Positions 38,197 to 47,652 of a stretch of 64,000 nt of DNA are shown one piece after another; positions within the stretch are counted from its first letter, which is position 1; every line of letters starts with the position of its first letter. The stretch comes from an uncultured Anaeromyxobacter sp. (GTDB lineage: Bacteria > Myxococcota > Myxococcia > Myxococcales > Anaeromyxobacteraceae): contig CAIOAK010000082.1 in assembly GCA_903855945.1 (NCBI GenBank), positions 1 through 64,000 of the forward strand, given 5' to 3'. The notes under the pieces were generated by a model, which saw only the letters and a program-made list of their open reading frames with translations, made no database searches and was not told the DNA's origin. A program made the translations under genes and the position numbers.

Positions 38197-39876
38197 GTGC
38201 TTCCCTCCCCCTTCGCCCCGTTTCGGATCCGCCCCGGCGACGCCGTCGCCGAGGCCGAGGCGCAGGCCGCCCGGACGCTCGGGGCCCCCTTCGTCGTGGA
38301 CCCCGCCGAGCCCACGGCCATGCGCTTCGCCCCGACGTCGCTGGCCCGGGTGGCGGCCGGCACCGCCGCCGATCACGAGGAGGCCTGCCGGGACGCCGAC
38401 GGTCGGGCTTCCGGGACCGCCGGCCACCAGCGGGCCTGCCCCCACTCCGCGGCGCACCGGGCCAGGCTGTTGGCCGACTGCCGCTCGGCCCTCGAAGCCG
38501 GTTACGCGGGCGTGCTCCTCGACCGTCCCGATCGGGTCCTCGGGCTCGGGCTCTTCGGCGCCGGCTTCTGCGAGGCCTGCCAGGCGGCCTTCCAGGCCGG
38601 TCTCCGCGAGGAGTACGGCGACCAGCTCGAGCCCTTCGACTTCCGGCGCATCGCCGCCGACGAGCTGGCCTCGGCCTCCGGCGCGGTGAGCTTCCGCAAG
38701 CTCCACTTCGGACGCGACTTCTGGAGGTTCCGGCTCGATTCGCTGGCCGGGGCGGTCTCGGCCTGCGTGCTCCCCATCCGGGACGCAGCCCGGGTGGCCC
38801 GACGCGATTTCGCTCTGGTGGCGCGCTTCGATCAGGTGGGACCTGCCCAGTTCCAGGCAGCCCGCATCCTCGACGGGGCGATCCTGCCGCTCAGCCCGCT
38901 CCCCCACCACACCGGCGCCGCCGAGGCGCGGCTTTGGCGCGCCGCCATCGGGCGCGGGGCGGTGGCCGCACAGCTGCCGCCCGGTGCCACGGCCGACCAG
39001 GTGGCCATCCATGCCGCCGCGCTCGCCGCGACCGGGGTGGCGGTGGGGCTCGAGGAAGGGGACCGGGCCTCTGCCACGGCAACCGTGCGCAGGCTCCTCG
39101 CCGACCATGCGGCACGGCGCGACGGGCGCCCCTTCGAGAATCCGGTGGTGGAGTTCCAGGTCTTCTACTCGCCCGAGGCCGACATGTGGTCGAGCGGCCT
39201 CCACCGGCTCGAGGCGGAGGAGGTCGGGGAGATCCTGACCCGACTTCACTTCCAGTGGGACGTGGCCACGGGCGGCAGCCCGATCCACCCCGGCGCCGTG
39301 CTCGTGCTCCCCCAGGCCCTCGGCCTCACGCCGGTCGAGGCGACGGCCGTGACCCGCTTCCTCGAGGGGGGCGGCAAGCTGCTCGTCCTGGGGGAGGCCC
39401 GCGTCGTGGCTCCCGGTGGGCGCTTCCTGCCCCCCTTCCTTCCCGAGGCCAAGGTGGGGCGGCTGAAGCCCACCCGGACCGGCGAGGGGGCGCTCGTCGT
39501 CGTTCCCCCGCTCGTCCCGGCTCCGTCGGGAGGAGGGCTCACCTCGGCGCCCGTGTCCGGGGCGCTCGAGGGTGGCCTCGCGGCGCTCGCCGGGCGCGGT
39601 CGGCGCGCGCTCCAGGTGGTGTCCCCCTCCCCGCTCGCGGTGTCGGCCTGGCGCCCGCCCCGCAGGCTCGACATCCACGTCGCCTCCCTGGCCGGCGGCC
39701 CGGTGCGCGGGGCGACCCTGGTCGTCGCGACCGAGCACTCGGGCTCGGCCCGGCGCGCCCGCTTCCGGGGCCCGGGCATCGACGAGAAGATCCCGCTCGT
39801 CCCCTCGGCAGGCGAGGTGGCGGCGGTCCTGCCCGAGTTCGTGGGATACGGCGTGCTCTCGCTCGTGCCCGGATAG
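38197..39876 (+). CDS. large protein of unknown function, possibly glycosidase-like
   Basis: 559 residues (GTG at 38197; the open frame extends 13 codons further to a TTG). No signal peptide or membrane segment is seen. FCEACQAAFQAGLREEYGDQ near residue 130 looks like the CxxC...F...LRxxYG region of some GH42-like TIM-barrel proteins. GAVLVLPQALGLTPVEATAV followed by FLEGGGKLLVLGEA near residue 400 looks like a beta-galactosidase-type middle domain with a GATase-like fold. I could not place catalytic glutamates with confidence. It stands alone between the divergent pyrophosphatase and the convergent larC (11 bases apart). Confidence 0.75.
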   Translation: MLPSPFAPFRIRPGDAVAEAEAQAARTLGAPFVVDPAEPTAMRFAPTSLARVAAGTAADHEEACRDADGRASGTAGHQRACPHSAAHRARLLADCRSALEAGYAGVLLDRPDRVLGLGLFGAGFCEACQAAFQAGLREEYGDQLEPFDFRRIAADELASASGAVSFRKLHFGRDFWRFRLDSLAGAVSACVLPIRDAARVARRDFALVARFDQVGPAQFQAARILDGAILPLSPLPHHTGAAEARLWRAAIGRGAVAAQLPPGATADQVAIHAAALAATGVAVGLEEGDRASATATVRRLLADHAARRDGRPFENPVVEFQVFYSPEADMWSSGLHRLEAEEVGEILTRLHFQWDVATGGSPIHPGAVLVLPQALGLTPVEATAVTRFLEGGGKLLVLGEARVVAPGGRFLPPFLPEAKVGRLKPTRTGEGALVVVPPLVPAPSGGGLTSAPVSGALEGGLAALAGRGRRALQVVSPSPLAVSAWRPPRRLDIHVASLAGGPVRGATLVVATEHSGSARRARFRGPGIDEKIPLVPSAGEVAAVLPEFVGYGVLSLVPG

Positions 39877-39887
39877 GGGGCGGGGCG

Positions 39888-41069
39888 CTATCCGCCGCGC
39901 GTGCGCCAGGCGGTGAGCGCCGCCGCCATCACCTCGCGAACCGGGACCCCGTGCTCCTTCGCCCGGGCGAGGCAGTCATCGTACTCCGGGTGAACTCCCA
40001 CCTCGGCTCCGGCGCGCCGACCCACCTTCACCCGCACCTCGCCCCACGCCGTCCGGACCGGGACGAGCTCCCGCTCGAGCTCGATGCGCTCGACGCGGTG
40101 GAGCCGGACGCCCAGGGTGGTGGTTTCCTCGAGGAATACCCGCGCCACCGCCTCCCGCCGATCGGCCTCCACGAGCGCGCCCAGGAGGAAGCCGGGGCGC
40201 CCCTTCTTCATGGTGAGCGGTGCAGCCCAGGCATCCCTCGCTCCGGCGGCGAGCGACGCCTCGATGGCCCGGGCGATCAGCTGGCCCGGGCAGTCGTCGA
40301 GGTTCGTCTCCAGGACCCAGAGGCCGGCGCCCCTGCCCTCGGCCTCGGCGCCGAGGGTCATGCGGAGGACGTTGGGACGGTCGGGCCAGCGGACCGTGCC
40401 CACGCCGTATCCCACCTGCTCGGCCACGAGGGCGGGGAATCCCGAGGGATCCCCCACCTCGGCCAGCTCGGCGAGGAGCGCCGCGCCGGTGGGGGTCACC
40501 GCCTCGCCCGGGGGTCCTCCAGGACGGACCGGGATCCCCTTCAGGATCTCGACCACCGCCGGCGGCGGGACCGGGAGGCGTCCGTGCGCCATGTTCACGA
40601 AGCCCTGGCCGAGCTCCGGTGGGGGGCAGAGCACCCGCGGCCAGCCCAGGATCTCCATCACCGCCGCCGCCGCGCAGACGTCCACGATGGCGTCGACGGC
40701 GCCCACCTCGTGGAAGTGCACCCGCTCGAGCGGCACGCCGTGGACCTTCGCCTCGGCGCGGCCGATCCGCTCGAACACGGCGAGTGCGGTGGCCCGGGAT
40801 CGGGGCGACAGCCCGCTCCCCGCGACGATCTCCCGGATCTCCGGAAGGCCGCGCTCCTTCATGTGGGCCCCCTCGACCAGGACCTCGACCCGGGTTCCGG
40901 CGATGCCGGAGGCCTCGGCGCGGGTGGCGAGGAGACGGAAGCCGATCGGGCGGAGGCCCGCGAGCGCTTCGTCGAGCGCGGCGCGGGGGACGCCGGCGTC
41001 GAGCGCCGCGGCCACGAACATGTCGCCGGCCATGCCGCCCACCGGCTCGAGCAGGAGGATCCTGGGCAT
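39888..41069 (-). CDS. larC: nickel-pincer cofactor biosynthesis protein LarC
   Basis: Inserts nickel into the pyridinium-dithiocarboxylate scaffold of the lactate-racemase (LarA) cofactor, using CTP in characterised homologues. 393 residues: [20 protein letters not shown] at the N-terminus and [20 protein letters not shown] near 105-125 are the defining LarC motifs; [16 protein letters not shown] opens the C-terminal domain. Here it is a single uninterrupted frame, whereas in Lactobacillus plantarum larC is split by a programmed frameshift. It lies eight bases after larB. The client LarA-type enzyme and LarE are not in the window. Confidence 0.94.
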   Translation of the reverse strand: MPRILLLEPVGGMAGDMFVAAALDAGVPRAALDEALAGLRPIGFRLLATRAEASGIAGTRVEVLVEGAHMKERGLPEIREIVAGSGLSPRSRATALAVFERIGRAEAKVHGVPLERVHFHEVGAVDAIVDVCAAAAVMEILGWPRVLCPPPELGQGFVNMAHGRLPVPPPAVVEILKGIPVRPGGPPGEAVTPTGAALLAELAEVGDPSGFPALVAEQVGYGVGTVRWPDRPNVLRMTLGAEAEGRGAGLWVLETNLDDCPGQLIARAIEASLAAGARDAWAAPLTMKKGRPGFLLGALVEADRREAVARVFLEETTTLGVRLHRVERIELERELVPVRTAWGEVRVKVGRRAGAEVGVHPEYDDCLARAKEHGVPVREVMAAALTAWRTRGG

Positions 41070-41077
41070 GGCGCCTT

Positions 41078-41821
41078 TCACTTCCGGGCGATGAGACCGG
41101 CCACGAACGCCGCCCCGAACCCGTTGTCGATGTTCACCACCGTCACGTTGGGCGCGCAGGAGTTGAGCATGGTGAGGAGCGGCGCCAGGCCGCCCAGGCT
41201 GGCCCCGTAGCCCACCGAGGTGGGCAGCCCGATCACCGGCTTGCCGACCAGGCCTCCCACCACGCTGGGGAGCGCGCCCTCCATGCCGGCGGCCACGATC
41301 ACCGCCACGGCCCGGTCGAGGTCGGCCCGCCGCGCCAGCAGCCGGTGCAGGCCGGCCACCCCCACGTCGTAGATCCGGATCACCGGGACGCCCATCACGT
41401 CGAGCGTCACCGCCGCCTCCTCGCAGACCGGCACGTCGCTCGTCCCGGCGCAGCAGATGGCCACCGGACCTCGCACCGGGAGGTCCATGCGACCCCGGGA
41501 GAGGGTGCGCGCCACCGGGTCGTAGCGGGAACCGCGGACCGCGCGGCGGGCCGGGCCGGCCTTGGCCGGGGAGAGACGGGTGACGAGCAGCGGTCCTTGC
41601 GTGGCCAGCTTGCGGGCGATGGCCGCAACCTGCGCCGCGGTCTTCCGCTCGGCCAGCACCACCTCCGGCATCCCCACCCGCAGCGCGCGGTGGTGATCGA
41701 TGGAGGCGTACCCGCCCAGTTCCTCGTAGGGAGCGCCCTTGAGCCGGACGACGGCCTCGTCCACCTCGGCCTGGCCGGCGCGGACCCTCCCGAGCAGCCG
41801 CCGGAGCGCCTTCTCGTCCAT
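41078..41821 (-). CDS. larB: nickel-pincer cofactor biosynthesis protein LarB
   Basis: Carboxylates and hydrolyses nicotinic-acid adenine dinucleotide, the first step of pincer cofactor synthesis. 247 residues. The PurE-like core is clear: [59 protein letters not shown], then [20 protein letters not shown]. Residues 1-40 are helical ([20 protein letters not shown]). The ATG at 41821 shares a base with the stop of the cheC-like gene (TGATG), so larB-larC are read from the same messenger as the chemosensory genes. Confidence 0.93.
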   Translation of the reverse strand: MDEKALRRLLGRVRAGQAEVDEAVVRLKGAPYEELGGYASIDHHRALRVGMPEVVLAERKTAAQVAAIARKLATQGPLLVTRLSPAKAGPARRAVRGSRYDPVARTLSRGRMDLPVRGPVAICCAGTSDVPVCEEAAVTLDVMGVPVIRIYDVGVAGLHRLLARRADLDRAVAVIVAAGMEGALPSVVGGLVGKPVIGLPTSVGYGASLGGLAPLLTMLNSCAPNVTVVNIDNGFGAAFVAGLIARK

Positions 41822-42417
41822 CACGGGATCCCCAGCATCCGGGCGAGCCCGTCGAGCCCCGCCGGATCGGGGAGCAGGAGCAGGGTCCCGACGGTTTCCG
41901 GCCAGCCGAAGCGGACGCCCAGCGCCGGGCCGGCCGCACCGGGAGCCAGCGTGTCGAGGCAAGCGCGGACCCGGCCGCGGGTCAGGCGGGGAACTCCGTG
42001 CAGGAGCCGTCCCTCCACGGTGCGTGCCAGCGCCGACACGAAGGCCGACCCGGCGATGTTGCCCATCTCCACGAGCGCGCTCTCCCCCTCTACGTCCAGC
42101 GAGCCGGCCGCGGCGGCGGGCACGAGGCGCTGGGAGATCCGCTCGGCCTCCGCAGCGGGCATGAGGAGGAGGAGGCGCCCGCCGAGCGGTTCGGGGAGGT
42201 CCATCCCCACGGCGACCAGTTCCTGGTCCGGCCGGCCCGCCATCCGTGCCACCGCGGCGGCGTCCGGCTCGTCGAGGAGCCAGGCCTCCTCCACCTCGGT
42301 GGGGTGACCCAGGAAGCGGCCCACCGCCATCGCCGACTCGCGACCGCCCTCGGTGGCGAGACGCCGGAGCGCCTCCAGGAGATCGACCCGCCTCCGGCTC
42401 CGCCCCTCTCCGCTCAT
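41821..42417 (-). CDS. cheC: CheC-like chemotaxis phosphatase
   Basis: 198 residues. The CheC/CheX/FliY active motif is visible once, as [18 protein letters not shown] near residue 114 (E...N in the E-x-G-N-I pattern); the second symmetrical copy is not evident, as in the shorter CheC types. It probably dephosphorylates CheY-P. The ATG overlaps the cheA stop (ATGA) and the stop overlaps larB. Its loose match to standard CheC means the name is provisional. Confidence 0.75.
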   Translation of the reverse strand: MSGEGRSRRRVDLLEALRRLATEGGRESAMAVGRFLGHPTEVEEAWLLDEPDAAAVARMAGRPDQELVAVGMDLPEPLGGRLLLLMPAAEAERISQRLVPAAAAGSLDVEGESALVEMGNIAGSAFVSALARTVEGRLLHGVPRLTRGRVRACLDTLAPGAAGPALGVRFGWPETVGTLLLLPDPAGLDGLARMLGIP

Positions 42418-44363
42418 GCCGCCACCAGCCGGTGGACGTCGAGGACGAAGACCGGGCGACCGTTCCCGAGCACGGTCACCGCCGAGAGGCCGGGGACGAG
42501 CGCCAGCGGACCGTGGAGCGGCTTCAGCACCGCGTCCTGCTGCCCGATGAGCTGGTCGACGGCGAGGCCGATCCGGCCGGATTCACTGTCAGTGACTACC
42601 ACCGACCGCCGCTCCCCGGCCGGTGCGCCCCTCGCGCCGATCAGCGACCCCAGGTCGAGCACCGGTACGGTGCCGTCCCCGAAGACGAACTGGGGCGTCC
42701 CGTCCACCCGCTCCAGCGTCTCCAGGCGCGCGTGGGCCGCACCGTGGACCTTGGAGACCGGGATGGCGAGGACCTCCGATCCCACCCGCACGAGCAGCAC
42801 CGGCTGCATCGCGACGGTGAGCGGAAGCCGCAGGGTGAAGCGCGTCCCCTCGCCGCGCCGGCTCTCGACGGAGAGCGTCCCGGAGAGGGACTCGACGCTC
42901 CTGCGCACCGCGTCCATGCCCACGCCGCGGCCGGAGACGTCGGTGACCTCCCGGGAGGTGGAGACCCCGGGGAGGCAGCAGAGCAGGAGCGCCTCGGCGT
43001 CCGTCAGCGACGCGGCCGCCTCGACGGCGATGGCGCCCCGGGCCACCGCCGCGCGTCGCAGCGCGCCGGCGTCCATCCCCTGGCCGTCGTCGGAGACCTC
43101 CAGGATCACCCGGTCCCGCTCGCGTCGCGCCGAGACCTCGATGCGGCCGGTGGGGCGCTTGCCGGCCGCGATCCGGTAGGCCGCGGTCTCGATCCCGTGG
43201 TCCACGGCATTCCGGAGCAGGTGCAGCACCGGGTCGCTGACCTCGTCGAGCAACGCCCGGTCGACCTCGATCTCGGAGCCGGTCATCACCACCTCGACCT
43301 GCTTCCCGGTCCGGCGCGCCAGGTCGCGGGCGGCGCGGGGGAGCCGGTCGGAGAGGGCGGTGAGCGGGGTCATGCGGGCCGCCATCACGCGCCCGTGCAG
43401 ATCCTTGGTGATGGCCTGCAGCCGGTCGACCCCCTCGTCGTGGGCGCGGCGAAGTCCCTCGGGCATGGCCTTCCCCAGCTCCCGCAGGCGGGAGGTGGCG
43501 AGGAGGAGCTCACCGGCCACGTCGAGGAATCCGTCGAGCATCTCCGCCCGCACCCGGACGGTCCGGACCGGCTCGGTCCCCGCGGCCGGCTCGGGTGCCG
43601 ACCGGAGAGGCGGCTCGGGAGGGGGCGCGGCGGCGGCCGCTCCACCCTCCTCGACCCGGACGCTCGCCAGCTCGGAGATCTGCGCGAGCGTCCGCTCCAC
43701 CTCGGCGATGGGCTCACCGGTGTCGACCTCCACGGAGAGCGTTCGGCCCGGCATCCGGCCGGCACGGAGCTCCTCCCCCGACGGGCGGGAGGAGGCGATG
43801 GTCCCGATCCCCTCGAGCCGCTTCACCACGAGGAATCCGCGGATGGACGGCGCCCGGCTCCCCTCTGCGACCGCCACCTCCACCCGGATGCGGCGCAGCC
43901 CGGGAGGCGGCTCCGGAGCGGCGGGGGGGGCGGGCTCGTCGATCGCGGGAGCCGGCCGAGTCGACACGGAGCTGGACTGAAGCGCACCGAGGCGCGCCAC
44001 GAGCTCCTCCGAGGCCGCCGGCCGCCCGCCCGCCCCGGCCTCCTGGATCATGCCTCCGAGCGCATCGGTCACGGAGAGGAGCAGGTCGATCCCTTCCGCG
44101 CCCGGAACCTCTCCTCGCGCCCGGAATGCCCCGAGCACGTCCTCGGCCCGGTGCGCCAGCAGCGCGATGCCGTCCTGCTGCATGGCCGCGGCCATCCCCT
44201 TGAGGCTGTGGGCGTGACGGAAGAGCTCGTCCGCGAAGCCGGCCGGCGCCTGCGAGACTCCGTCCGGCTGCTCCAGACGCACCAGGCCGGCGGAGAGCGC
44301 GTCGACGTGCTCCCGCGACTCGGAGACGTAGAGCGCCAGATATTTGGAGAGGTCCCAGTTCAC
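42414..44363 (-). CDS. cheA: chemotaxis histidine kinase CheA
   Basis: 649 residues with the full CheA order. HPt/P1: LFRHAHSLKGMAAAM with phospho-acceptor His52. P2: about 155-245, a CheY-docking fold (VEVAVAEGSRAPSIRGFLVV, then LSVEVDTGEPIAEVERTL) of the Thermotoga type. P3 dimerisation: about 280-340. P4 ATPase: N-box LLRNAVDHGIE, G-boxes DDGQGMD and GRGVGMDAVRRSVES. P5 CheW-like: the last 130 residues. The ATG is 15 bases after the cheY stop. A dispersed palindrome at 42582 lies in the P5 region. Output (motility, gene expression or other) is not known. Confidence 0.95.
   Translation of the reverse strand: MNWDLSKYLALYVSESREHVDALSAGLVRLEQPDGVSQAPAGFADELFRHAHSLKGMAAAMQQDGIALLAHRAEDVLGAFRARGEVPGAEGIDLLLSVTDALGGMIQEAGAGGRPAASEELVARLGALQSSSVSTRPAPAIDEPAPPAAPEPPPGLRRIRVEVAVAEGSRAPSIRGFLVVKRLEGIGTIASSRPSGEELRAGRMPGRTLSVEVDTGEPIAEVERTLAQISELASVRVEEGGAAAAAPPPEPPLRSAPEPAAGTEPVRTVRVRAEMLDGFLDVAGELLLATSRLRELGKAMPEGLRRAHDEGVDRLQAITKDLHGRVMAARMTPLTALSDRLPRAARDLARRTGKQVEVVMTGSEIEVDRALLDEVSDPVLHLLRNAVDHGIETAAYRIAAGKRPTGRIEVSARRERDRVILEVSDDGQGMDAGALRRAAVARGAIAVEAAASLTDAEALLLCCLPGVSTSREVTDVSGRGVGMDAVRRSVESLSGTLSVESRRGEGTRFTLRLPLTVAMQPVLLVRVGSEVLAIPVSKVHGAAHARLETLERVDGTPQFVFGDGTVPVLDLGSLIGARGAPAGERRSVVVTDSESGRIGLAVDQLIGQQDAVLKPLHGPLALVPGLSAVTVLGNGRPVFVLDVHRLVAA
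42582..42596. repeat. dispersed palindrome, copy 5 (TTCACT-GTC-AGTGAC)
   Basis: Eleven of twelve arm bases match; the last base is C. It lies within cheA and is read as Val-Thr-Asp-Ser-Glu through GTC ACT GAC AGT GAA, a different frame from copies 1, 2, 4 and 6. Confidence 0.7.
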
Positions 44364-44378
44364 CGAGGGTCGCCGTGC

Positions 44379-44744
44379 TCAGCTCTCCCCGACGACCTTC
44401 TTCACCACGGAGAGCACGTCCTCGGGCTGGAACGGCTTGACCACGAAGTCGCTGGCGCCGGCCTCGATGGCCTCCCGCACCAGCGCCTCCTGACCCAGCG
44501 CGCTGCACATGATCACCACCGCGCTGGGATCGGCCTTCACGATCTCGCGGGTGGCCTCGATGCCGCTCTGGAAAGGCATCACGATGTCCATGGTGGTGAA
44601 GTCCGGCCGGAGCTCGTGGAACTTCTCGACCGCCTCGAGGCCGTTGGCCGCCTCGCCGACCACCTCGAACCCGCCGGCCGCAAAGATCTCGCGGATCATG
44701 TTCCGCATGAAGATCGCGTCGTCGACGATGAGGACCCTCTTCAT
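44379..44744 (-). CDS. cheY: CheY-type response regulator
   Basis: 121 residues, a single receiver domain with no output domain. Acidic pocket DD in LIVDDAIFMRNMIREIF, phospho-acceptor Asp in TTMDIVMPF (about residue 53), Ser in MCSALGQE, and Lys in DFVVKPFQPEDV. It most likely receives phosphate from the CheA encoded next. ATG at 44744 is chosen because it begins the receiver fold; an upstream ATG at 44765 would add 7 residues. Confidence 0.95.
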   Translation of the reverse strand: MKRVLIVDDAIFMRNMIREIFAAGGFEVVGEAANGLEAVEKFHELRPDFTTMDIVMPFQSGIEATREIVKADPSAVVIMCSALGQEALVREAIEAGASDFVVKPFQPEDVLSVVKKVVGES

Positions 44745-44782
44745 GGCTGGCTGGAAACCTACCATCCGTTCGGGTCGGAGTG

Positions 44783-45220
44783 CTACCCGGCACGCCCCCG
44801 GAAGAGCCCCTGGGCCATGGCTGCGAGCGCGTCGGGATCGAGCAGGGTCACCGACTCCCCGCGCAACGCGGAGAGCCCTTTCACGGGGGGGCCGGCCCCG
44901 GGCCGGTCCGGGGGTTCGAGCGGCTCGACGCCGATCACCACGTCGACGAGGAAGCCGAGCGCCCGCCGGTCTCGCTCCAGCACGAGCACCTGTCCAGGTC
45001 CGTCCGGGCCGCCGCGTGCCCGGAGGCCGAGCAGCGGCGCCAGCTCCACCACCGCCACCACCCGCCCCCGGAGCCCCATGGCTCCCACCACCGGCGGGGA
45101 GGTGTGGGGGACGTGGACGAAGGGCGGGTCGGGGGGGGCGACGACGCTCACGGCCGTGAGCGGCAGGGCGAACCGCTCGCCGCCGGCGCGGAAGAGCACA
45201 TGGCGGGGATCGCGCTCCAT
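44783..45220 (-). CDS. cheW: CheW-like coupling protein
   Basis: 145 residues, single CheW domain: HVLFRAGGERFALPLTAVSV at the N-terminus, HTSPPVVGAMGLRGRVVAVV in the middle with the family's GxxxLRGxxxxVxxL pattern, and VLVLERDRRALGFLVDVVIG. It should couple the receptor encoded just upstream to CheA. It lies eight bases after the receptor gene. There is a Gly/Pro-rich loop (PPDRPGAGPPVKG) not common in E. coli CheW. Confidence 0.93.
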   Translation of the reverse strand: MERDPRHVLFRAGGERFALPLTAVSVVAPPDPPFVHVPHTSPPVVGAMGLRGRVVAVVELAPLLGLRARGGPDGPGQVLVLERDRRALGFLVDVVIGVEPLEPPDRPGAGPPVKGLSALRGESVTLLDPDALAAMAQGLFRGRAG

Positions 45221-45227
45221 CTGAGCA

Positions 45228-46625
45228 CTACCGATCGAGTCGGAAGCGGGAGACCACGGTCTGCAGCTCGATGGAGAGGTTGAGCAGCTCCTGGGCGGCG
45301 CTCGCCATCTGGGAGACCGAGGCGGTCTGCTCCACGATCACCTTGCGCACCTGCTCGGTGGAGCCGGCGTTGCCGGTGGCCACGTCGGAGATGTCGTCCA
45401 TGGCGCGGACCATGTCGGCCGAGCCCTGCAGCTGGTCGCGGGCGGCCTCGGAGATCACCCGGACCTTGTCCGCGCCCGCGGCGGCGGCGCTGGCGATGCC
45501 ATCCAGCGAGCGCATGATGGCGTTCAGGTCCTCGCGCCCCTCTCCGAGCTCGGCCACCGAGGCGTGCATCGCCTGGACCACGCCGGCGGCGCGCGCCGCG
45601 ACGTCGGCCGCCACCGTGGAGATCTGCTCGGCGGAGCGCCCCGAGCTCTCGGCCAGCTTCCGGACCTCCTCGGCCACCACGGCGAAGCCGCGCCCGTACT
45701 CGCCGGCCCGGGCCGCCTCGATGGTGGCGTTCAGGGCGAGGAGGTTGGTCTGCTGGGAGATGCTCGTGATGATCTCGACGATCTGGGTGATCTCCCGGGT
45801 GCGCTCCCCGAAGGCGAAGACCTGCTCGCTGGCCGCCTCGATGCGGGCGAAGACCTTCTTCACCTTCTCGCCGGCGAGCCGGGCCGCCTCGCCCGACTGG
45901 GTCGCTCCGGAGGAGGTGTCGGCGCTGGCCTTGGCCGCCTCCTCGGCGCTCCGGGCGGTGCGCTCGATGGAGGCAGCGATGTCGCCGATGACCTTCGAGG
46001 TCCGCTCCACGAGCCCCGACTGCTCCTCGGCGCCCTGGGCGATCTTGGCCATGGAGCTGGACACCTCGTCGGTGGAGGCGTTGACCTCCTCGGCGGAGGT
46101 CTGCAGCTCGTTGGCGCTCTCGGCCACCGACTGCGCGGTGCGCTGGATCCGGGAGACGAGATCGCGCAGGTTCTCCTGCATCGTCCGGATCGACTCGGCC
46201 AGGCCGTCCACCTCGTCGTGGAATCCGCGCGCCTCCTCGGACACCACCACCTTGGACAGGTCTCCCCCGCTGATCTCGACCGCCGAGATGCGCAGACGGG
46301 CGAGCCGGTTGACCCGCAGCACGACCATGGAGAGCGCGTAGCCCACCCCCAGCGTGAGCACGAGCAGGATCACGTCGGCGACGAGGGTCTTCCCGGGCAG
46401 GAGCCCGTGCACGAGCGGGACGGCCCCGAGCAGGAAGGCGCCGAGCGTCAGGTACGACACGAGCAGCTTGACCTGGAGTGAGACGCTCCGCCCCGGCGGC
46501 GCAGGGGGAGTGCGCAGGTCGCGGTCGGCCGGGCGGCCGCGCAGGGCCACGAGGTGCGGGGGCATGTCCTGCCCGTAGGCCATGGGTCGGCTCGACGGGC
46601 GGTCCTGGCGCAGGCTCCTCGACAC
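45228..46625 (-). CDS. methyl-accepting chemotaxis protein without a ligand-binding domain
   Basis: 465 residues. The first 50 residues are a basic, proline-rich cytoplasmic head. Two membrane segments (about 55-72 and 80-100) are joined by only about ten residues, so there is no periplasmic sensor. A HAMP-like region follows, then the long signalling coiled coil with hairpin tip [20 protein letters not shown] and [20 protein letters not shown]. The GTG at 46625 is fixed by GAGGAG six bases upstream. With no sensor domain, it may sense membrane or cytoplasmic state through a partner. Confidence 0.94.
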   Translation of the reverse strand: MSRSLRQDRPSSRPMAYGQDMPPHLVALRGRPADRDLRTPPAPPGRSVSLQVKLLVSYLTLGAFLLGAVPLVHGLLPGKTLVADVILLVLTLGVGYALSMVVLRVNRLARLRISAVEISGGDLSKVVVSEEARGFHDEVDGLAESIRTMQENLRDLVSRIQRTAQSVAESANELQTSAEEVNASTDEVSSSMAKIAQGAEEQSGLVERTSKVIGDIAASIERTARSAEEAAKASADTSSGATQSGEAARLAGEKVKKVFARIEAASEQVFAFGERTREITQIVEIITSISQQTNLLALNATIEAARAGEYGRGFAVVAEEVRKLAESSGRSAEQISTVAADVAARAAGVVQAMHASVAELGEGREDLNAIMRSLDGIASAAAAGADKVRVISEAARDQLQGSADMVRAMDDISDVATGNAGSTEQVRKVIVEQTASVSQMASAAQELLNLSIELQTVVSRFRLDR

Positions 46626-46662
46626 GGGTTCTCCTCGGGTGGAACGGATATGCGTGGGAATC

Positions 46663-47646
46663 CTACGCCCGGCCGCCCCGCCGTCCAAGAATGCGTGCGG
46701 ATCGGAGGTGATCGTGACCCGTCCGCCGGGGACGGAGGAGGCGCCCGTCCCGGAGGAGACGGATGCCCGGGGGGGGCACCAGGACCCCCACGACGGTGAG
46801 GGGCGTCCCGACCCGGCGGGCCGCCGCGCGGAGCCGGGCGAGCCGGGACGGCGCCACCGAGAGGAGGAGTTCGTAGTCCTCCCCGCCCGAAAGGGCCTCC
46901 GCCAGGGGGTCGCGTCTGCCCTGGGTCTGGGCCCGGTAGGCGGCGGAGAGCGGGAGGCAACCGGCGTCGACGTGCGCGCCGGTGCCGGAGGCCTCGCACA
47001 GGTGCCCCAGGTCCTGCAGCAGCCCGTCCGACAGGTCGATCGCGGCGCTCGCGATGCCCGCCGCCGCCCACCCCAGCTCGAGCCGGGGAACGGGGCGTCG
47101 CTGCCGCGCCCGCAGGGAGGCCGGCGCGCCGGGGCGGATCCCCAGGGCGGCGTCCCCGAGCGTGCCGCTCACGAGGAGCAGGTCGCCCGGCTGGCCACCG
47201 GTGCGGAGGAGCGCCCGCCCGCGCCGTACCGCGCCGAGCAGCGTCACCGCGATGGAGAGCTCGGACGCGGCGGTCACGTTGCCCCCCACCACCGAGACGC
47301 CGTGACGCTCCGCGCAGGAGGCGATCCCGCGACCGATCCGGGCCAGCCAGCCCGGACGGGCGGAGGGCGGCGTGGCGAGCGCCACGAGCGCCCAGAGCGG
47401 ACGCGCCCCCATCGCGGCGAGGTCGGAAATATTCACTGCGAGTGACTTCCAGCCGATCTCCTCGGGCGTGAAGCTCCGCGTGAAGTGGACCCCCTCGACC
47501 AGGGCGTCCACCGTGGCCAGGAGGTCGTGCCCCGCCGGGGGCCGGAGCACCGCGGCGTCGTCCCCGATCCCCACCTCCACCCCTTCTCCGGGGGTGAACG
47601 GGCGGGTGAAGCGCTCGATGAGCTCGAACTCTCCGGGGCGGGTCAC
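46663..47646 (-). CDS. thiL: thiamine-monophosphate kinase
   Basis: ATP-dependent phosphorylation of thiamine phosphate to thiamine pyrophosphate, cytosolic. 327 residues, normal length. [20 protein letters not shown] and [20 protein letters not shown] carry the metal-binding acidic residues, [20 protein letters not shown] is the nucleotide motif, and [20 protein letters not shown] and [13 protein letters not shown] are the C-terminal ThiL blocks. It sits between the chemosensory set and the PocR kinase, with no evident link to them. A dispersed palindrome at 47432 is read as SLAVN, right at the LAVNISDL motif. Confidence 0.94.
   Translation of the reverse strand: MTRPGEFELIERFTRPFTPGEGVEVGIGDDAAVLRPPAGHDLLATVDALVEGVHFTRSFTPEEIGWKSLAVNISDLAAMGARPLWALVALATPPSARPGWLARIGRGIASCAERHGVSVVGGNVTAASELSIAVTLLGAVRRGRALLRTGGQPGDLLLVSGTLGDAALGIRPGAPASLRARQRRPVPRLELGWAAAGIASAAIDLSDGLLQDLGHLCEASGTGAHVDAGCLPLSAAYRAQTQGRRDPLAEALSGGEDYELLLSVAPSRLARLRAAARRVGTPLTVVGVLVPPPGIRLLRDGRLLRPRRTGHDHLRSARILGRRGGRA
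47432..47446. repeat. dispersed palindrome, copy 6 (TTCACT-GCG-AGTGAC)
   Basis: Eleven of twelve arm bases match. It lies within thiL, coding Ser-Leu-Ala-Val-Asn through TCA CTC GCA GTG AAT. The following ATT (Ile) and AAT are again unusual codons here. Confidence 0.7.
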
Positions 47647-47652
47647 CGCCGG

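Noticed and set aside
39245-39259. Partial match to the dispersed palindrome (TTCACT-TCC-AGTGGG)
   Set aside because: Only ten of twelve arm positions match, and most of its codons (CAC TTC CAG TGG) are ordinary for this composition, so it may be chance.
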